NCBI GenBank assembly: GCA_964017185.1
Contig: OZ024882.1
Coordinates: 40,211,988-40,275,987 of the forward strand
Origin: Rugalucina vietnamica
Lineage: Eukaryota; Mollusca; Bivalvia; Lucinida; Lucinidae
Direction: 5' to 3'
Length of the DNA stretch: 64,000 bases
Shown here: piece after piece, positions 19,876 to 31,830 of the stretch
Layout of the letters: the number at the start of each line of letters is the position of its first letter
Position numbering within the stretch: the first letter of the stretch is position 1
Made by a program: the position numbers and the translations under genes
Notes under the pieces: model-generated
Database searches by the model: none
What the model was told of the DNA's origin: nothing
Seen by the model: only the letters and a program-made list of their open reading frames with translations

Positions 19876-21274
19876 TGCCTAGGTCACACTAGCACTTACG
19901 GTCGCTGCGGACGTTGCGGATAAGGCTTCCGTATTTGTCCGTCCTGTCCGTAATAATTCGTAACATATCCGTTAAAGTCCGTATCTGTACGTGCATCATT
20001 TACAGGGCACGGACGATCCGCAGCCAAGCTATAATACTTGTCAAAAATCAGGCACGGATGAAAAACCCGTAATTGTCCGTATCTAATCGGTATCAAAAAC
20101 CGTATCTATTACGTAACTAAACGTATCTTGTCGTAAACATTTGTTGCGGATCGATACTGTTTCATATGTGCTATTTTGTTCGGTTACGGTCTTTGTCGGC
20201 GTACAGTTATGTGATGAAAAGTATACCGCTTACTCACTGAATCGCTCGTGCGTCCAATGCTCACAATTATGCACGTGCGTTCAATGCATTCCTTTAGTCA
20301 ATATGAAAAAAATATGGATTCCTCAGAGGTAGATTTTGCATTGCTTTTAATGGCTGAGAAGCAGGCAGCAATATCTAAGAAAAAAATGGAGAACCAACAA
20401 ACGAACAAGCAAACACACAAATGTAAAAATTATAGTACTATGAGAAGCTATTTCCGTTGTTTTACGACTATCACTCGATTGATCAATCACTCGATCGATC
20501 CGTCAAGTTTCAATCAATTGATCGATCGCAATCGATCAATCACTCGATAGATCGATCAAAAGAAAGATCACTCAATCGATCTATCACCCGATCGGTCTTG
20601 ATCGATCACTGACTTTCGATCAGTTAATCACTCGATCAATCAATTGATCGACCATCGATCAATCAGTCTATCGATCGACCGAGAGATCGATCGCGATCGA
20701 GCAATCAATCAATCTATCAATCGATCAAGCAAACAATCAATTAAAGCATATTATGTTCTACAATTTCTTCACGTGCAGATACGGATGTTCCGTCCGTATC
20801 GAAATTTTGACTTTTTTCAAAATTTGGGCGCGGATTCTACGGACCCTTACGATACAACACGTACAGCTACGGTCATATACGCATACGATGCGAATTGTTA
20901 CGGATATAACGGATAGATACGTATGACTTGTCCGTAGCATCCGTCGCATCCGTATGTGCTAGTGTGACTGCACTTTGACAATAAACAGCGGTTACTTACA
21001 TCGCATTGCAGCGTTTTATACGCAAGAGAGCGTAGCAAATGCGTATCTGAAGGTGCATGTCCGTGTCAAAACGTAACAGATGGTATCGAAAGGTATGGAG
21101 ACAAGTTACTTTCCGTATGTATCCGAATATACCGTATGAATCCGTATTTAAAGGTAATCATAATTACGTGAACTCATTAAGAACAGTTAGCCCCGCCCAC
21201 TAATTCCTGCGGATTGCTACGTTTAGTATCCGCAACTATCCGCAGCGTACGTAATTGCTAGTGTGACCTAGGCA
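19876..21274. mobile_element. Harbinger-like non-autonomous element, TAA duplication
   Basis: TIRs TGCCTAGGTCACACTAGCA at both ends, similar for about 45 bp, with TAA at 19873-19875 and 21275-21277. Family A at 46.44 kb preserves the empty site (CCATGTAAAACCGG), which shows that exactly this segment plus a TAA was added. A 3-bp TAA duplication is typical of PIF/Harbinger. Inner flanks are rich in TCCGTATC / TACGGA motifs. No transposase frame is present in the 1.4 kb. Confidence 0.85.
20465..20745. repeat. GATC/ATCGATCAATC-rich low-complexity block
   Basis: Irregular repeats of CGATCGATC, GATCAATCA and TCGATC over ~280 bp, nearly self-complementary throughout, inside the Harbinger-like element. 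It gives Arg/Ile/Ser/Asp-rich chance frames. Confidence 0.85.
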
Positions 21275-21600
21275 TAAAACCGGTTTAAGCCCGCCAGTAA
21301 CTTTGTGTTACTGATCGTTCCAAGTCGATACTTCTGTGGTGGTTCTTTTTGTTTTATGTCTTGGTGTTTAAAAATGTTTTGTGCTGTTGGCGCCTTATGT
21401 ATGTTTTCATATTTTTAGTTAAGTTAAGGTAACTGAGTGGCCACCTATTGGGAAAATAGCTGCCCATTCGGCTTACGATTGTTTCATGGTATAAGTACCT
21501 GATTGTTAGTTTGGTTTTTTCCCACCTCGGTTTTTGGAGTAGGAATCTTTTTCTGATTGCGCCTTTTCCTGATCTTTGCCTACTTGTACCTTTTTACAAA
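21275..21600 (+). repeat. family A, right part after the Harbinger-like insertion
   Basis: Resumes at AAACCGGTTTAAGCCCGCCA and continues through GATCGTTCCAAGTCGATACT, GGTAACTGAGTGGCCACCTA to the CCTGATCTTTGCCTACTTGT end, the same order as in the 46.4-46.8 kb copy. Confidence 0.8.
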
Positions 21601-21674
21601 ATAAGAATCTATGATGGCACTTTTACGCGAACGTTTTGAACGCCTTTCGTATAACAAGTAATTTTAGCCTGTTT

Positions 21675-22245
21675 CCCCAATGCAATGGTAGTTCTTTCTG
21701 CATCCGAAACGGAAGAATCGGACGAAAGAATGTAATATTAACAGGCCGGTAATCTAATTTCTACCTGGTACGGTTTACCTGTGAGATCTGCCAATACCAA
21801 CTCTTGCTCAATTATTCCAGGGAAGAGACAATGGATGGCGTATGGGACAACATGAAGCGAAAGCTCGACGCAGAGTGGTATTCACTTAATCTTTAGTTTC
21901 GACGATAAATCAGAACTAATGATAATTTGTAGTCATACAGCATTTAAATGCACGTGTTGAATACGGGCCCTATGGGCGGTTTGCCTTTATTACGTCAGGA
22001 TGAACAGTTGTCACAAACATGACAGGCATATGTACCAGCCGGGGTTGGATCCCGCAACCTCTTTATTGCTAAGCGAATACGCTATCCATTACACCGCCGT
22101 GGCTGTACATAGAAATGGCCAGCTCGCAGCCATGAAAACTGATTATTACTATACCCGAGACAATTACAATTACTGGCCTGTTAATGCAATTCTTTTGTCC
22201 GATTCTTTCGTTTCGGATGCAGAAAGAACTACCATTGGGAATACA
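21675..22245. mobile_element. inverted-repeat element enclosing a tRNA-like sequence
   Basis: Arms CAATGGTAGTTCTTTCTGCA / TCCGAAAC...GAATCGGAC near 21680-21755 and their complement near 22170-22245. On the minus strand at about 22015-22100 a tRNA-like sequence has an A box (GGTGTAATGGATAGCGT), a TTAGCAA loop (Ala-type AGC) and a GGGATCCAACCC B box. It is probably a tRNA-derived SINE head, not a working tRNA. Confidence 0.6.
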
Positions 22246-22602
22246 ATCCCCCGTTTGTCTAATTTTTAGCAATATTGTAAAACATAAAAACGTGAGTACT
22301 TACTTCACTGTCAACATGTTTGGTGATCCTGTTGTCCATATCTTGAGGATTCCGTAACTTTTACTTTGCATACCCCTAATTTGGTCGCCCCTTGCGACAT
22401 TACCAGAATATGAGGCAACGATTGACAGAAATCGTCAAAATGTATTTCTACAGAATTTTGCGGGTTAGGGTTAATCAATTTATCATGTCCTATAAATCAA
22501 GCAAACTGAATAAATGTTTGCGTCAAACCACGTATCTATAATTCCTCCATAGGCAAGCTAATGTTAATCTCACAGTTCACTTTCTTTGATTTAAATTTTT
22601 GC

Positions 22603-22970
22603 CTGAAGTTAGAAATTTAGGCGTTTAAAACGCACCTGGAAGACTTCTTTAGTTCCTGAGAATATCTTTAAATACACACATTAGCGTATTTTCGTAATGT
22701 GAATTCAAAACTCATTTCGGTTTACGTATTCGCGTGCCGCTGTTCAGCTTCTTTCAATAAGTTTCAATAAGTTTTAGTGGACACTCCCGACTGTTTTCCA
22801 TGTATTGCTATTTTCAAACTTAAGCCACCATCCCTACACTTTAGGTGATGATAAAAAATGAACTACTCGGTATTTGAAGACAGATACAATCTTCCCAGTG
22901 AGGTAGCCATCAGCTGGCTAGCAGTAACCAAAACAGAAATGGCAGGACAGACTTAACTAGAAATATAATT
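22603..22970. other. no gene or clear element recognised
   Basis: AT-rich sequence with no exon-like frame or inverted-repeat boundary that I could support. Confidence 0.4.
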
Positions 22971-23190
22971 GAGCCGTCCCATGGGAAACTAACAATCTGC
23001 ATAGGCGAAAACAAAGACGCAGATCAGCATCAGCTTATCAGCGCCTTTGTTTTCGCTACTCGGATAGTACAATTCCTCTTCTACTTAAATCCGAAATTTC
23101 AAGCTTCTAGCTCTTTTCTGTGCTTGTACAGGTCGGTTTGTGTGGGACCTGTTCGGAAACCACATTGTTGGTTTTCCAACGAGGCGGCTC
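22971..23190 (+). mobile_element. GAGCC-MITE copy b
   Basis: Starts GAGCCGTCCCATGGGAAACT and ends CCAACGAGGCGGCTC, with the palindromic GCGAAAACAAAGACGC...GCGCCTTTGTTTTCGC core. Flanks AATT / ATGT are compatible with a decayed 4-bp duplication. Confidence 0.85.
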
Positions 23191-24480
23191 ATGTGTTTGT
23201 AAAGCACTATGCCCCACAACTGCACGGTAGCCCATAACCTGGCATTAATAATGGCCAGTTTCACAAAAAGACCTGGTGAAATCTCTCAAAATTTCAAAAT
23301 CGTGTAAATCGTGTAATTCCGTTTAAAAATTCGACACAAATATCTACGATTAAACAATTGATCTACTCCTCAGCCCCAATCGGCATACTAACTTTGAATA
23401 CTGAAGCTCATTTTTATAGATAGGTTGCACACAAGATTTCCACATTGACTTTCCAATGGCACATAAATGAAGACAGGGGAAGATCAACAGTGCAGTCCTC
23501 TCGGAGAACCTTTGACGTTGATTTCCCCTACCACTTGACAGTCGGCGTCTAAGAAGCAGAGTTGCTTAGCTAGGTAGAAATGCCTAGCTTGACGTCTATC
23601 TCCAGTAAGCCAAGCTAGGCCAAAGCCAAGCCTTGTTTGTCTGTGGGTTAAGCATCCGTCCAACAGCTAAGGTCATATGTGAAGATTAGTTTATGATTTA
23701 GAGTCTCGTCCAAGAAGCCCGGAATCGTACCTGTGAATCCTGGATAACAAGGTGAATGACTCAACAACTGCGCTTCGGAGGATTCTTAAACCTACGACGG
23801 GGCATAAGAAACAAAAACACCATCTACCCTGTGCGCTTTATTTTCCTCACTAAAAGTGCATTTGATTAAAATTAATATTTTCTCCCACAGATATATTTGT
23901 TAACAGTAAACCCATGGTTTATTATAGCTTTTCTGGTGGACAGTTGCCACTACTGTCCACGTGGGTCATACAAGAATTAAGGACAGTGAATCCATATCTC
24001 GGAAATTAAAATTAGACTAGGCTGTCTCTAAAATGTTACATGTGGATACGTACGAGTATAATTTTCATGTTTGTTTTTATCATGTATAGATTTGACCTAT
24101 GCTAATTTGAGTATGACCCCTGAAGCGTCCATGGACGCGAAAAAGTCATTGTTTTTACACATTTTTGTATGGGGGTAGGGTAAGTAAAACATGGAGGATA
24201 GTTGCTTTGTCTTATCAGTGGTTTTTGATGTCATCACCAGAGGCCAACAAGAGCAACAATATCATTCATATCAATTTTCTGATTTGCAACAAGCGTGGTT
24301 GCTAAGCAACAGCAGAACATGACAAAATAAACCCATTTCAAGCCTTACAGTGTGTTTTAAACGAAAAAAAAAAATGAAAAAATGAGAAAATCAAAAAAAT
24401 TCTTTATAGCTAATAATATATTTAATCTTAAAGGTATTCAAATGGCTTCCTAACAAAAAAAATAAATAAACAAAATAAAA

Positions 24481-24515
<35 letters not shown>

Positions 24516-25761
24516 TGTTATGGAACATGTATTGGACTTTCAAAAAGACTAGCTAAATTTGATACAATTAAATTATGCTGATTCATTTTGAAACTCTGTG
24601 TACAGTGTCACTGTGAACTATACCATTGATGGTAATGCTTATAACAAACACATTCAATCCTCATGGAACGCTGTTTACAGACTCAAGATTAGACTGATAT
24701 CAGTCCACTAAATAAAACAATATCACTGGACAAACATTTAAAAGTCAAGAAATGTCCACCAGATTCTGAATGCAACTATTTACTATCAAAGTCAGATTTA
24801 GTGATGTATTTCAGCTAACGGGGAAACAATAAAGTACAATGGTAATAGCCCTTCATTGGTTATGTACCTTTCAGTAAGAATGACAATCTGGTAGAGTCAA
24901 ATATATCTAAATACATGGCCTGAATGCCAGGCTAACTCAAGGTACTTGACTTCCTTTCAAGCAAATACTAGCTTTTATAAACAGCAGTGTGTCGCGTCCA
25001 GGGGCATTTACCTTTTATTCTTTGGTTGCTTAGCAATCACTCAAGTATTAACAATAAAGTTTAATAGAATTATTGTCATTAACTCTTGAATGACCCTCGT
25101 ATACACAATCTTCCAGAAACAGCATATGCTCAAAATCTCTCTTTTGAGAAAGACCTCAAGAAAAATATTACCATGTCACCGTTTGCATTCCTAAAAACTT
25201 TAAAAGTGCCACAAAAGTTAACAAACAGAAATTTTATGTCGGAAAATAATTTTGAATAAGGCATTTTCCATTGGAAAAATGTCAGCGAGGGAAGTAACTA
25301 TTTTCCCGAAAAAAAAATCTAAACCATTTTTTTTTTTTTTTTATTTAGAATGCACCAAACCAAACCAAATTGCATTGTATGCATAGTTGAGCGCCAAACT
25401 CTTTGATATATTCCAAGATTTGCTTGATTTTCAATTATAAGGTGCTTGGATTACCTCCCTTGCACATTCAAAATATGTTTTGGCATAATTGGTTTATTAA
25501 TGAACCGATTTTCAAACTTTTTGCGGTCTGGATTGCAAAAAGATGACATGGTCATATTTTTCTTGTGGTGTTTCAGAAAAATGAGATTTTGAAAAATGCA
25601 GTTATATGGTAGTCGGTATCACATTTTAATTTATTCAAGTTCAACGTCATGAGAAAACAGCTCTACAATTCCTGTGGCATAGATCATCAACAGTGTGTGA
25701 GAAGTACTGAAGCCAGGTTTACTTATGATATTGCTGATGTAAATCGAATGAAACTTAAAAT
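23191..25761. other. 2.6 kb intergenic stretch, no gene recognised
   Basis: Contains an A-run at about 24484-24510 and an A-rich patch before it, a GCCAAGC-rich patch near 23590-23640 and a T-run near 25327-25343. No phase-consistent exons or known domains were seen on either strand. Confidence 0.45.
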
Positions 25762-25974
25762 GAGCCACCTCGTGGAAAAACCAACAATGTGGTTTCCGAA
25801 CAGGTCTGACACAAACCGGCCTGTACAGTTACAGAAGCAGGCTAGAAACTTGAAATTTTGGAGTTAAGTAGAGGAGGAATCGTACTATCCGAGTAGCGAA
25901 AACAATTACTGCGAAGCTGATCTGCGCCTTTGTTTTCGCCTAGGCAGATTGTTAGTTTTCCCATGTGGCGGCTT
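25762..25974 (+). mobile_element. GAGCC-MITE copy c
   Basis: Starts GAGCCACCTCGTGGAAAAAC and ends CCATGTGGCGGCTT, with the usual GACACAAACCGGCCTGTACA and GATCTGCGCCTTTGTTTTCGC stretches. Flanks AAAT / AAAA. Confidence 0.85.
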
Positions 25975-26129
25975 AAAAGCTGTAGTGTGTTAAAGGCAAG
26001 TAGCTGATAACTTCAATTATACTTAACAACAAAATTAAATAGGTATATAATTATAAACCAAATAAACAAAAGTAAATCTGTATTGGATTATTTATCATTC
26101 TCGATGAAGCACATTTCAACATGTTTCAA

Positions 26130-26300
26130 AGTCTTCAATCAGGAAAAACATGTCCATGTAATGTATACCCCCTTAAACATGTACCTCACTGTTTATATAA
26201 TAAAAAATGGGGTACACTGTGCCAAGGGTGTACGTTTTATTTATTTTTGTTCTAAAGCATAGATTGTGGGTACACGCTGTAATAATTTTCAAGTAATGTG
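26130..26300 (+). repeat. family E fragment (TACCCCC / GTACACGC type)
   Basis: ACATGTCCATGTAATGTATACCCCCTT, then a GGGTGTAC stretch and AAAGCATAGATTGTGGGTAC. Same order as at 27.2, 37.9 and 58.6 kb, but without the second hairpin arm. Confidence 0.65.
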
Positions 26301-26875
26301 TTTCGATTTCTACAGCTTCAGAATATTAGAATATATTGCATGGACATGTCATCAGGAAAACATATCCGTGCAATGTTTACCCACTTACACCCCTGTTGGA
26401 TCATATTTGTAACAAATCATATATGTAACACCTATTACATATATGATAACATATGTAACATGTGTTACATATATGACTCGGAAATCAAGCATAAATGTAA
26501 CATATTTTGTGATGAATATGATCGATGCCGGTTTTTGATGTGACATGAAATCACATATGTCACAGGTAAATTTTGATTTAAAAACAGTACAAAAAAATGC
26601 ATATTTACATCTGAAACACATTTGTAGCAGGTTTTTATTCACCAGATGGGCCAATATCTTGATACTGATTTGTTGTGTCACTTTGTCCATCGTCGTCATC
26701 GGCGGTGACGTCGACGTCACTCTTTCGCGTCCGCTCCATATTTCCTCAACTCTTTAAAGGATATTCATGTATATAATGTCCGGTATCGTGTCTGCTCTCT
26801 GTTTATATATATATAAACATATATATATGGGCCACAACGTGAGAAAATGTACCACACATGTTCCACATTCCACAC

Positions 26876-26879
<4 letters not shown>

Positions 26880-26934
<55 letters not shown>
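26880..26934 (+). repeat. (CT)n microsatellite
   Basis: About 27 uninterrupted CT units. The Arg/Glu and Leu/Ser frames through it are artefacts. Confidence 0.95.
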
Positions 26935-26939
<5 letters not shown>

Positions 26940-27236
26940 TGATTCAAGTTGGAGTGAGTCTCGAGAGCGATTAGCTTAATGTGCTAACTATTGTTTTGCA
27001 ATCGAGAATAAAATCAATAGTGTAAAGAATATAATGATGTTGCTATTGCTGTTAATTGTTTGAATACAAATAGACCACTAAACCTGTTACGTATATGCCT
27101 CTCATGTCAACCCCCACTTCGGACAAACACATTTGTAACACACTTTATCTGTTACAAATGTGTAACATTTTGTTACAAATATGATCCAACACACCCCACT
27201 TTTATAAAACTAAACTGGGGTATGGAGGGGTATACC

Positions 27237-27345
27237 CTTTTTTTCTTACATTGCTCCAAAACATAGATTGTGTGTACACGTTAGAACCGCCTCGCCGAGG
27301 CGGTGCTAACATGTACCCAAAATCTATGTTTTGAGCAAAAAAAAA
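27237..27345. repeat. family E hairpin
   Basis: CCAAAACATAGATTGTGTGT through ACACGTTAGAACCGCCTCG, then the complement CGAGGCGGTGCTAACATG and CAAAATCTATGTTTTG, followed by an A-run. The stem has a few mismatches. Confidence 0.8.
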
Positions 27346-27789
27346 AAAAAAAAAAAAAGAACGATATCAAAAGTTTACTAATGAAAATTTTCCATTTTTA
27401 CAACATAGGAAAAATCTTTATATTACATGGGCGTGTTTTCGTATATATATATTTTTTTCATAATGGTATGATTTCTTCCGCTCTCTTCTACTTCACGGTA
27501 CACTACATGCTGAAAAAAATAGAGCATTTCCATTAGAAAAACAACGATCTGGATTCCCCACAAGATCCCACACAAACCAGGTTGTATAGGCACAAGATCG
27601 CGAGTGTTCACATATTTGTTCATATTTTTTCTATGTTCACAAAAAAGTTAAGTCGGAATACCTTATAAAGGAAGGAGGATAAGTGACTTATATTGCTACA
27701 CAAAAGTCTGTAGGATAAAGCCAGAATACCTCATCCCCAAGACTAGGCGTTGTAAGAATAATCACTCCATGGCATGCTAGTATAGAGGC

Positions 27790-27840
27790 TTATAAATTTA
27801 TTTATTTATTTATTTATTTTATTTTATTTATTATTTTTTT
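27790..27840 (+). repeat. (TTTA)n microsatellite
   Basis: Imperfect TTTA units directly before the SINE at 27843. Confidence 0.85.
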
Positions 27841-27842
27841 TT

Positions 27843-28092
27843 AGGCGGCCCCCGTGGCCGAATGGTTAAGGTCGCTGACTTCAGTGCTCTTGATCATTCG
27901 ATCATCTCACCGATGTGGGTTCGCGCCTCGCACGGGGCACGAATTCATATGTGAGACAAGCCATGTTCTGCTTGCGGGTGTGTGAGGTGGTTTTTCCCCG
28001 GGTACTCCGGTTTTCGCCCCACCTACCGATTGATTCGTCTCGATATGAGTGAAAAAGCTTGAAAGGGACGTAAAACTGAATAAAAAAAAAAG
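27843..28092 (+). mobile_element. tRNA-derived SINE (Ser/Leu-type head), copy 1
   Basis: The head GTGGCCGAATGGTTAAGG is a pol III A box in class II tRNA style, and GTGGGTTCGCGCCTC is the B box. A conserved middle, CCCCGGGTACTCCGGTTTTC, follows, then GCTTGAAAGGGACGTAAAAC and an A-run. A copy in the other orientation lies at 61.56-61.81 kb. It resembles mollusc SINE families; the family name was not assigned. Confidence 0.9.
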
Positions 28093-28379
28093 AATTTTTT
28101 TACACAGACTATCAGGGGCTGGAATGACCTAAGGTCGGACCCAGACAGCGAAGACACATAGTCACATGTACACAACATCACATGATTTACCGTTAGAAAT
28201 CAGCTTAGTGTTATGTGTGGGTTTAGGTAACATTTACTTTCATTCATGTACTTAAAGAATTAAAATACGCAATACATAAAATTTCAATTTTTACGTATTT
28301 ATTTGACGTTTTGATAAAATCCTTTTATGAAATGACCTACTGACTGCTTTTTGCACGCGATGAAATGAGAAATAGAGGA

Positions 28380-28920
28380 TGTTTACTTTTTTGAGGTGAA
28401 AACCAAATATATTTCATCGAGTGAGTTGAAAACATAAAAATTTTCACGAGTGCGTAGCACGAATGAAAATTTAGATGTTTTCAAGTCACGAGATGAAATA
28501 TATTTGGTATTTACCGTTAAAACGTAAATTTTCTTTTTATTTTATACAATACACGGACATGTTCCTATTCACAAAGCAGGCGGTGAAAATGCAAAAACCA
28601 AAAATGTTTGAAAACACAAATAATTTTGGTACCACATTGTTCCTAACGTTCTAACTAAGAAAATGAATACCCACACTTTATGTTTTCGTTCGTAAATAAC
28701 GGAGTTACAGGCATTTGAATTTCTGAAGTGAGGCACATTTAATGACGTCAAGTGAATGGAAACGTCAGAAGTAATCCAAACTCTACAGTGAAACTATCGA
28801 CTGATATCAATCACTAGTGAAAATATTAATATCAATTCTGCAGTGAAAATATCACTTTTATCCATTTTTGATATACATTAATTTCACTGCTAAGTATAAA
28901 ATAAAACGTCATTTTATATT
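28380..28920 (+). repeat. dispersed repeat family F, copy 1 (empty site)
   Basis: Starts near GAGGATGTTTACTTTTTTGA and runs through AAATATATTTCATCGAGTGA, ACACGGACATGTTCCTATTC, GTTTTCGTTCGTAAATAACG and GTGAGGCACATTTAATGACG to TTAATTTCACTGC. The same sequence lies at 36.14-36.87 kb, where a GAGCC-MITE is inserted at CACATTT. The short minus-strand frame inside both copies is the shared repeat. Confidence 0.85.
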
Positions 28921-29860
28921 AAAAAGTAAGGACAAAACGTCAAAACTATGAAAAACGCAAATTGTGACGTAAACGTCGGGGCGAAGGTGAAAATGCCAAA
29001 TTCTTTGCACGTGGGTTACGTGACGTCGACTTGATAATGTGCAATAAAGACCAGCATCATTGCATACTTAGGTGCCGTCCCATGTTGCGTTAAATCATGC
29101 TAACGGAATGCTGAAGTTTACAATAACAAAGAATGAGTAATTAACATCATTTAGATATTTAAGTTTTGGTCATAACGGTGTATTTCGAACCAACTTACGA
29201 CACGTCATGCTTTTTAATCAACATTGACGTCACAGGTATTATGCTTTCAGTAAACACTCGATTTAGGCACTGTAATCAAATGTATGGCAAGTGATCATTT
29301 TTGAATCAGAAAATTTGAAAAACGTAATGAGAGTCTTTAAAATGCAGGATGTTGACGTTATTATGGACGTTTTATGGACGTTCAAAGGTCATAATGTTTA
29401 CATAAATAATCATTTTATTGAATATAACGCACGCCGAAGGAAATTGTATTGGCTTTTGACTCATTTTTTCGATTGACGTTGGTGACGTTAAACGTCCCAT
29501 AACATAACCAAATGTTAGCAACTGATCAATGATTACATCTGCATTCACTTTTAAGGATGATGCCGACCGTAAGGGTGAATATAAACGGCTCAATATTTTT
29601 TTCTTATTTTTATTTTGAAGATACTTTAATATGTTCACTTTGCACTGGGCAAATATAACGCGGGGGGGGGGGTGGGTGGCGGGGGGGCACGAGGCTTAAT
29701 TTTATTTTTACCGGTTGAAAGAACACCCATTGCGTGTGCCGAAACAATGCATTTTTCTCTAGCTGCTACTACATTTTGGCAATGACAATTTCGAAAAGTA
29801 CAACCAGTACTATCCAAATACCATACATTTCACCATGACTAGACGTTGTTGAGTGTATAT
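28921..29860. other. intergenic stretch, no gene recognised
   Basis: Several ACGTC-containing patches and a G-run block at about 29661-29690. No exon-like structure was supported. Confidence 0.4.
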
Positions 29861-30100
29861 CTGAATCTGCCAAGTACTCCAAACACCTCATAAACAGAGT
29901 ATTATATGGAGCTCCCATTATTGAAGTTATCTTTTTTGAGAGAAGAGAAGCCAGTGCTTGCCTTATAAATGCTGAGCGCTAAGCAAGGTAGCCACTGGTA
30001 CCATTTTTAACGTCTTTGGTATGACGCGGCCCGGATTAGAACCCGCGCCTCCCGCTTCCGAAGCGAACGCTCTAACCATTACGCTATCGGGACCGGTATA
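29860..30100 (-). mobile_element. tRNA-derived SINE (minus strand)
   Basis: On the minus strand the tRNA-like head has GATAGCGTAATGGTTAGAGC (A box), a TTCGGAA loop and GGGTTCTAATCC (B box), then GACGTTAAAAATGGTACCAG and CTTGCTTAGCGCTCAGCATT. The body beyond the tRNA-like part and weak pairing in the anticodon stem argue for a SINE rather than a tRNA gene. Confidence 0.75.
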
Positions 30101-31024
30101 TAACCATCATCAAGTGTGTGTTTTGAATAAAAGTGGTATTACGAAGAGATGTTTTGTAAATTTGTGCTTTAAGGACTATTTTGTTTTCATCCTCGTTAAC
30201 GTAGCAAATCTAATACTATTTAAAAAATCGCCGATAAATTTCCGCGATAAACTTTTCAGTGCAAGATCATCTTATAACAAGTAATTTGGAGAGAAAAAAT
30301 CATGTGGTCAACTGAAAGAAAAAAAAAAATGCTACATACAGCTATGTTACCCCACCCCCTTTGCTTCTGCTTACGATTTTCGCGATTTTTGTACGTGTTT
30401 AAATTTCACTGAAGATTGTAGACCAGGGCCCAGTAACTCAAAGGCATCCACTGCATGAAATAACGCATTTAAGTAAGTTTACATTTTCGTAAAATTCCAT
30501 AAAACTCGGAGTTTTAGATTTAATTTTAATTTTATGTGGCATAAAACTTGAAGTTGTTGTAACAACAAGTTTAGCTTTTTATCCCATGTTTACCTGTGTA
30601 TAAGCATGCATTAAATTAGAAATAATTTGACCTTTAAGATTTAATTAGGATTTTAGAAAAATAAAACGAGAAATTGTTGGGACACTTAAACTTAAAGTAA
30701 ACTTCTTATATAAAAGACAATAATGATCAATTATATGCCCAACAATTAGGTTTGTAAGATATAATTCAAATTTTAAAGATATGTTTTGGGCCGAAATGAC
30801 TAAAATGTCTAAAACCTAAGGGATAAGATATGATTTTCCCTTTCTGTTCAACAATGTGTGTTGCTTCAATAGAAATTATTGTTTCTGCTAATTGAGTAGT
30901 TCATACAAATAAAAATGGTTTGTATTAAATCTTTTCTTTTGTACCCTGCTCTCCATAATGCTTGCTATATGTAAGTGCTTGGTATTTATCTACTATATCA
31001 AGATTTATTTCAAGTAAATACGTA
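30101..31024. other. intergenic stretch, no gene recognised
   Basis: AT-rich; nothing beyond chance frames was seen. Confidence 0.4.
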
Positions 31025-31195
31025 TGTATAGAAGCCTAGTGGTGTAGTGGGAAAGCTGCTTGCCTTGTAAACCAGGGGTCAATTCCAGGCTTCTCCAGTT
31101 TTTCGTACAAGACTTAAACTAATTTCCTATCGCCATATCACCTTACACATGTAGCTGTTTAGTGGGACAAAACACAAAATTAACCAACCAACCAT
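31025..31195 (+). mobile_element. tRNA-derived SINE (Thr-type head)
   Basis: GAAGCCT and AGGCTTC pair as a 7-bp acceptor stem. TGGTGTAGTGGGAA is the A box, CTTGTAA the loop (Thr UGT type) and GGGGTCAATTCC the B box. The anticodon stem is broken and a body ending in ACCAACCAACCA follows, so this is a SINE, not a working tRNA. Confidence 0.75.
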
Positions 31196-31494
31196 TATTT
31201 CATATATATTTGTGTCAATTTTCTGTGTACATTTGAACAAATTCAGATGCTGAGGGCAAAGCTTGAAAGCCCTGAAACAATTTAAACCCCCAATACTTTA
31301 TTATTGACAGTTCCAAGGCGATACTTCCTCTGTGGTTAGTCTGTTTCTCGTTTCAGTGATGACAATTTCTTTTGTATGTGCATTTTAAGGTTTACCATCT
31401 TTTCTTATTGTACCTGTATGTTGCCTATTTGTAACTTTAGCTATTTCATGTGTTGATTGCATGACCAAATGTTTGTTTATGATCATATCAGTTC

Positions 31495-31700
31495 CACATT
31501 TTTAAGCATTTTAACCCAACAGAGCCAAAGTCTCAAAGGTGATCTTATAGGATAGGCAGGTACCTGGCATCCATCTTCCGTTACTGTAGTCTGTCTATAC
31601 TTTAAAATTACTTCTCTGAAGCCATCGGGCAGATTGTTTGCATATTACACATATAGCATCTTCACGTGGTTATAAAAGAATTATTGCATTCCAGTGTTTT
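31495..31700 (-). repeat. family D end fragment, reverse orientation
   Basis: GAGCCAAAGTCTCAAAGGTG and CTTATAGGATAGGCAGG read in reverse as the AAGCTCAC...GTGAGC terminal module of family D. Confidence 0.55.
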
Positions 31701-31830
31701 AGTTGACTACAGTGGAAAGGGGTACTTTTTGACGGGACACAGTGGAAAGGGTCACATTTTAAAGCAAACACAGTGAAAAGGGGGGTCAAATTTTAAATGT
31801 CGATCACACTGTTTAGGGTATGTTCAACAA
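31690..31830 (+). repeat. three degenerate CACAGTGGAAAGGGG repeats
   Basis: ACAGTGGAAAGGGGTAC, ACAGTGGAAAGGGTCAC and ACAGTGAAAAGGGGGGTCA spaced about 40 bp. Confidence 0.6.

Larger units (their letters stand above)
18609..22602. mobile_element. composite segment bounded by ~330 bp inverted repeats
   Basis: Left arm about 18609-18935 and right arm about 22308-22602 match in reverse complement: TTAAATCAAAGAAA, CTGAACTGTGAGAT, TTGCCTATGGA, CATGATAAATTGA, ACCCGCAAAATTCTG, GTCGCAAGGGGCGACC, then GGAATCCTCAAGATATGGAC. The left arm carries a T-run not in the right. Inside lie a mariner-like end, family A pieces, a Harbinger-like element and a tRNA-like SINE head. The source element is not identified. 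Confidence 0.8.

Noticed and set aside
26765-26979. Arg-Glu or Ser-Leu repeat proteins at the CT microsatellite
   Set aside because: Microsatellite artefact; the same applies to the CT frame near 9.2 kb and the Cys-Val frame at 38.8-38.9 kb.
31025-31100. tRNA-Thr gene
   Set aside because: The acceptor stem and both boxes are present, but the anticodon stem does not pair and a SINE body with an ACCAACC tail follows. The tRNA-like heads near 22.0, 27.8, 30.0, 40.6 and 61.8 kb were treated the same way.
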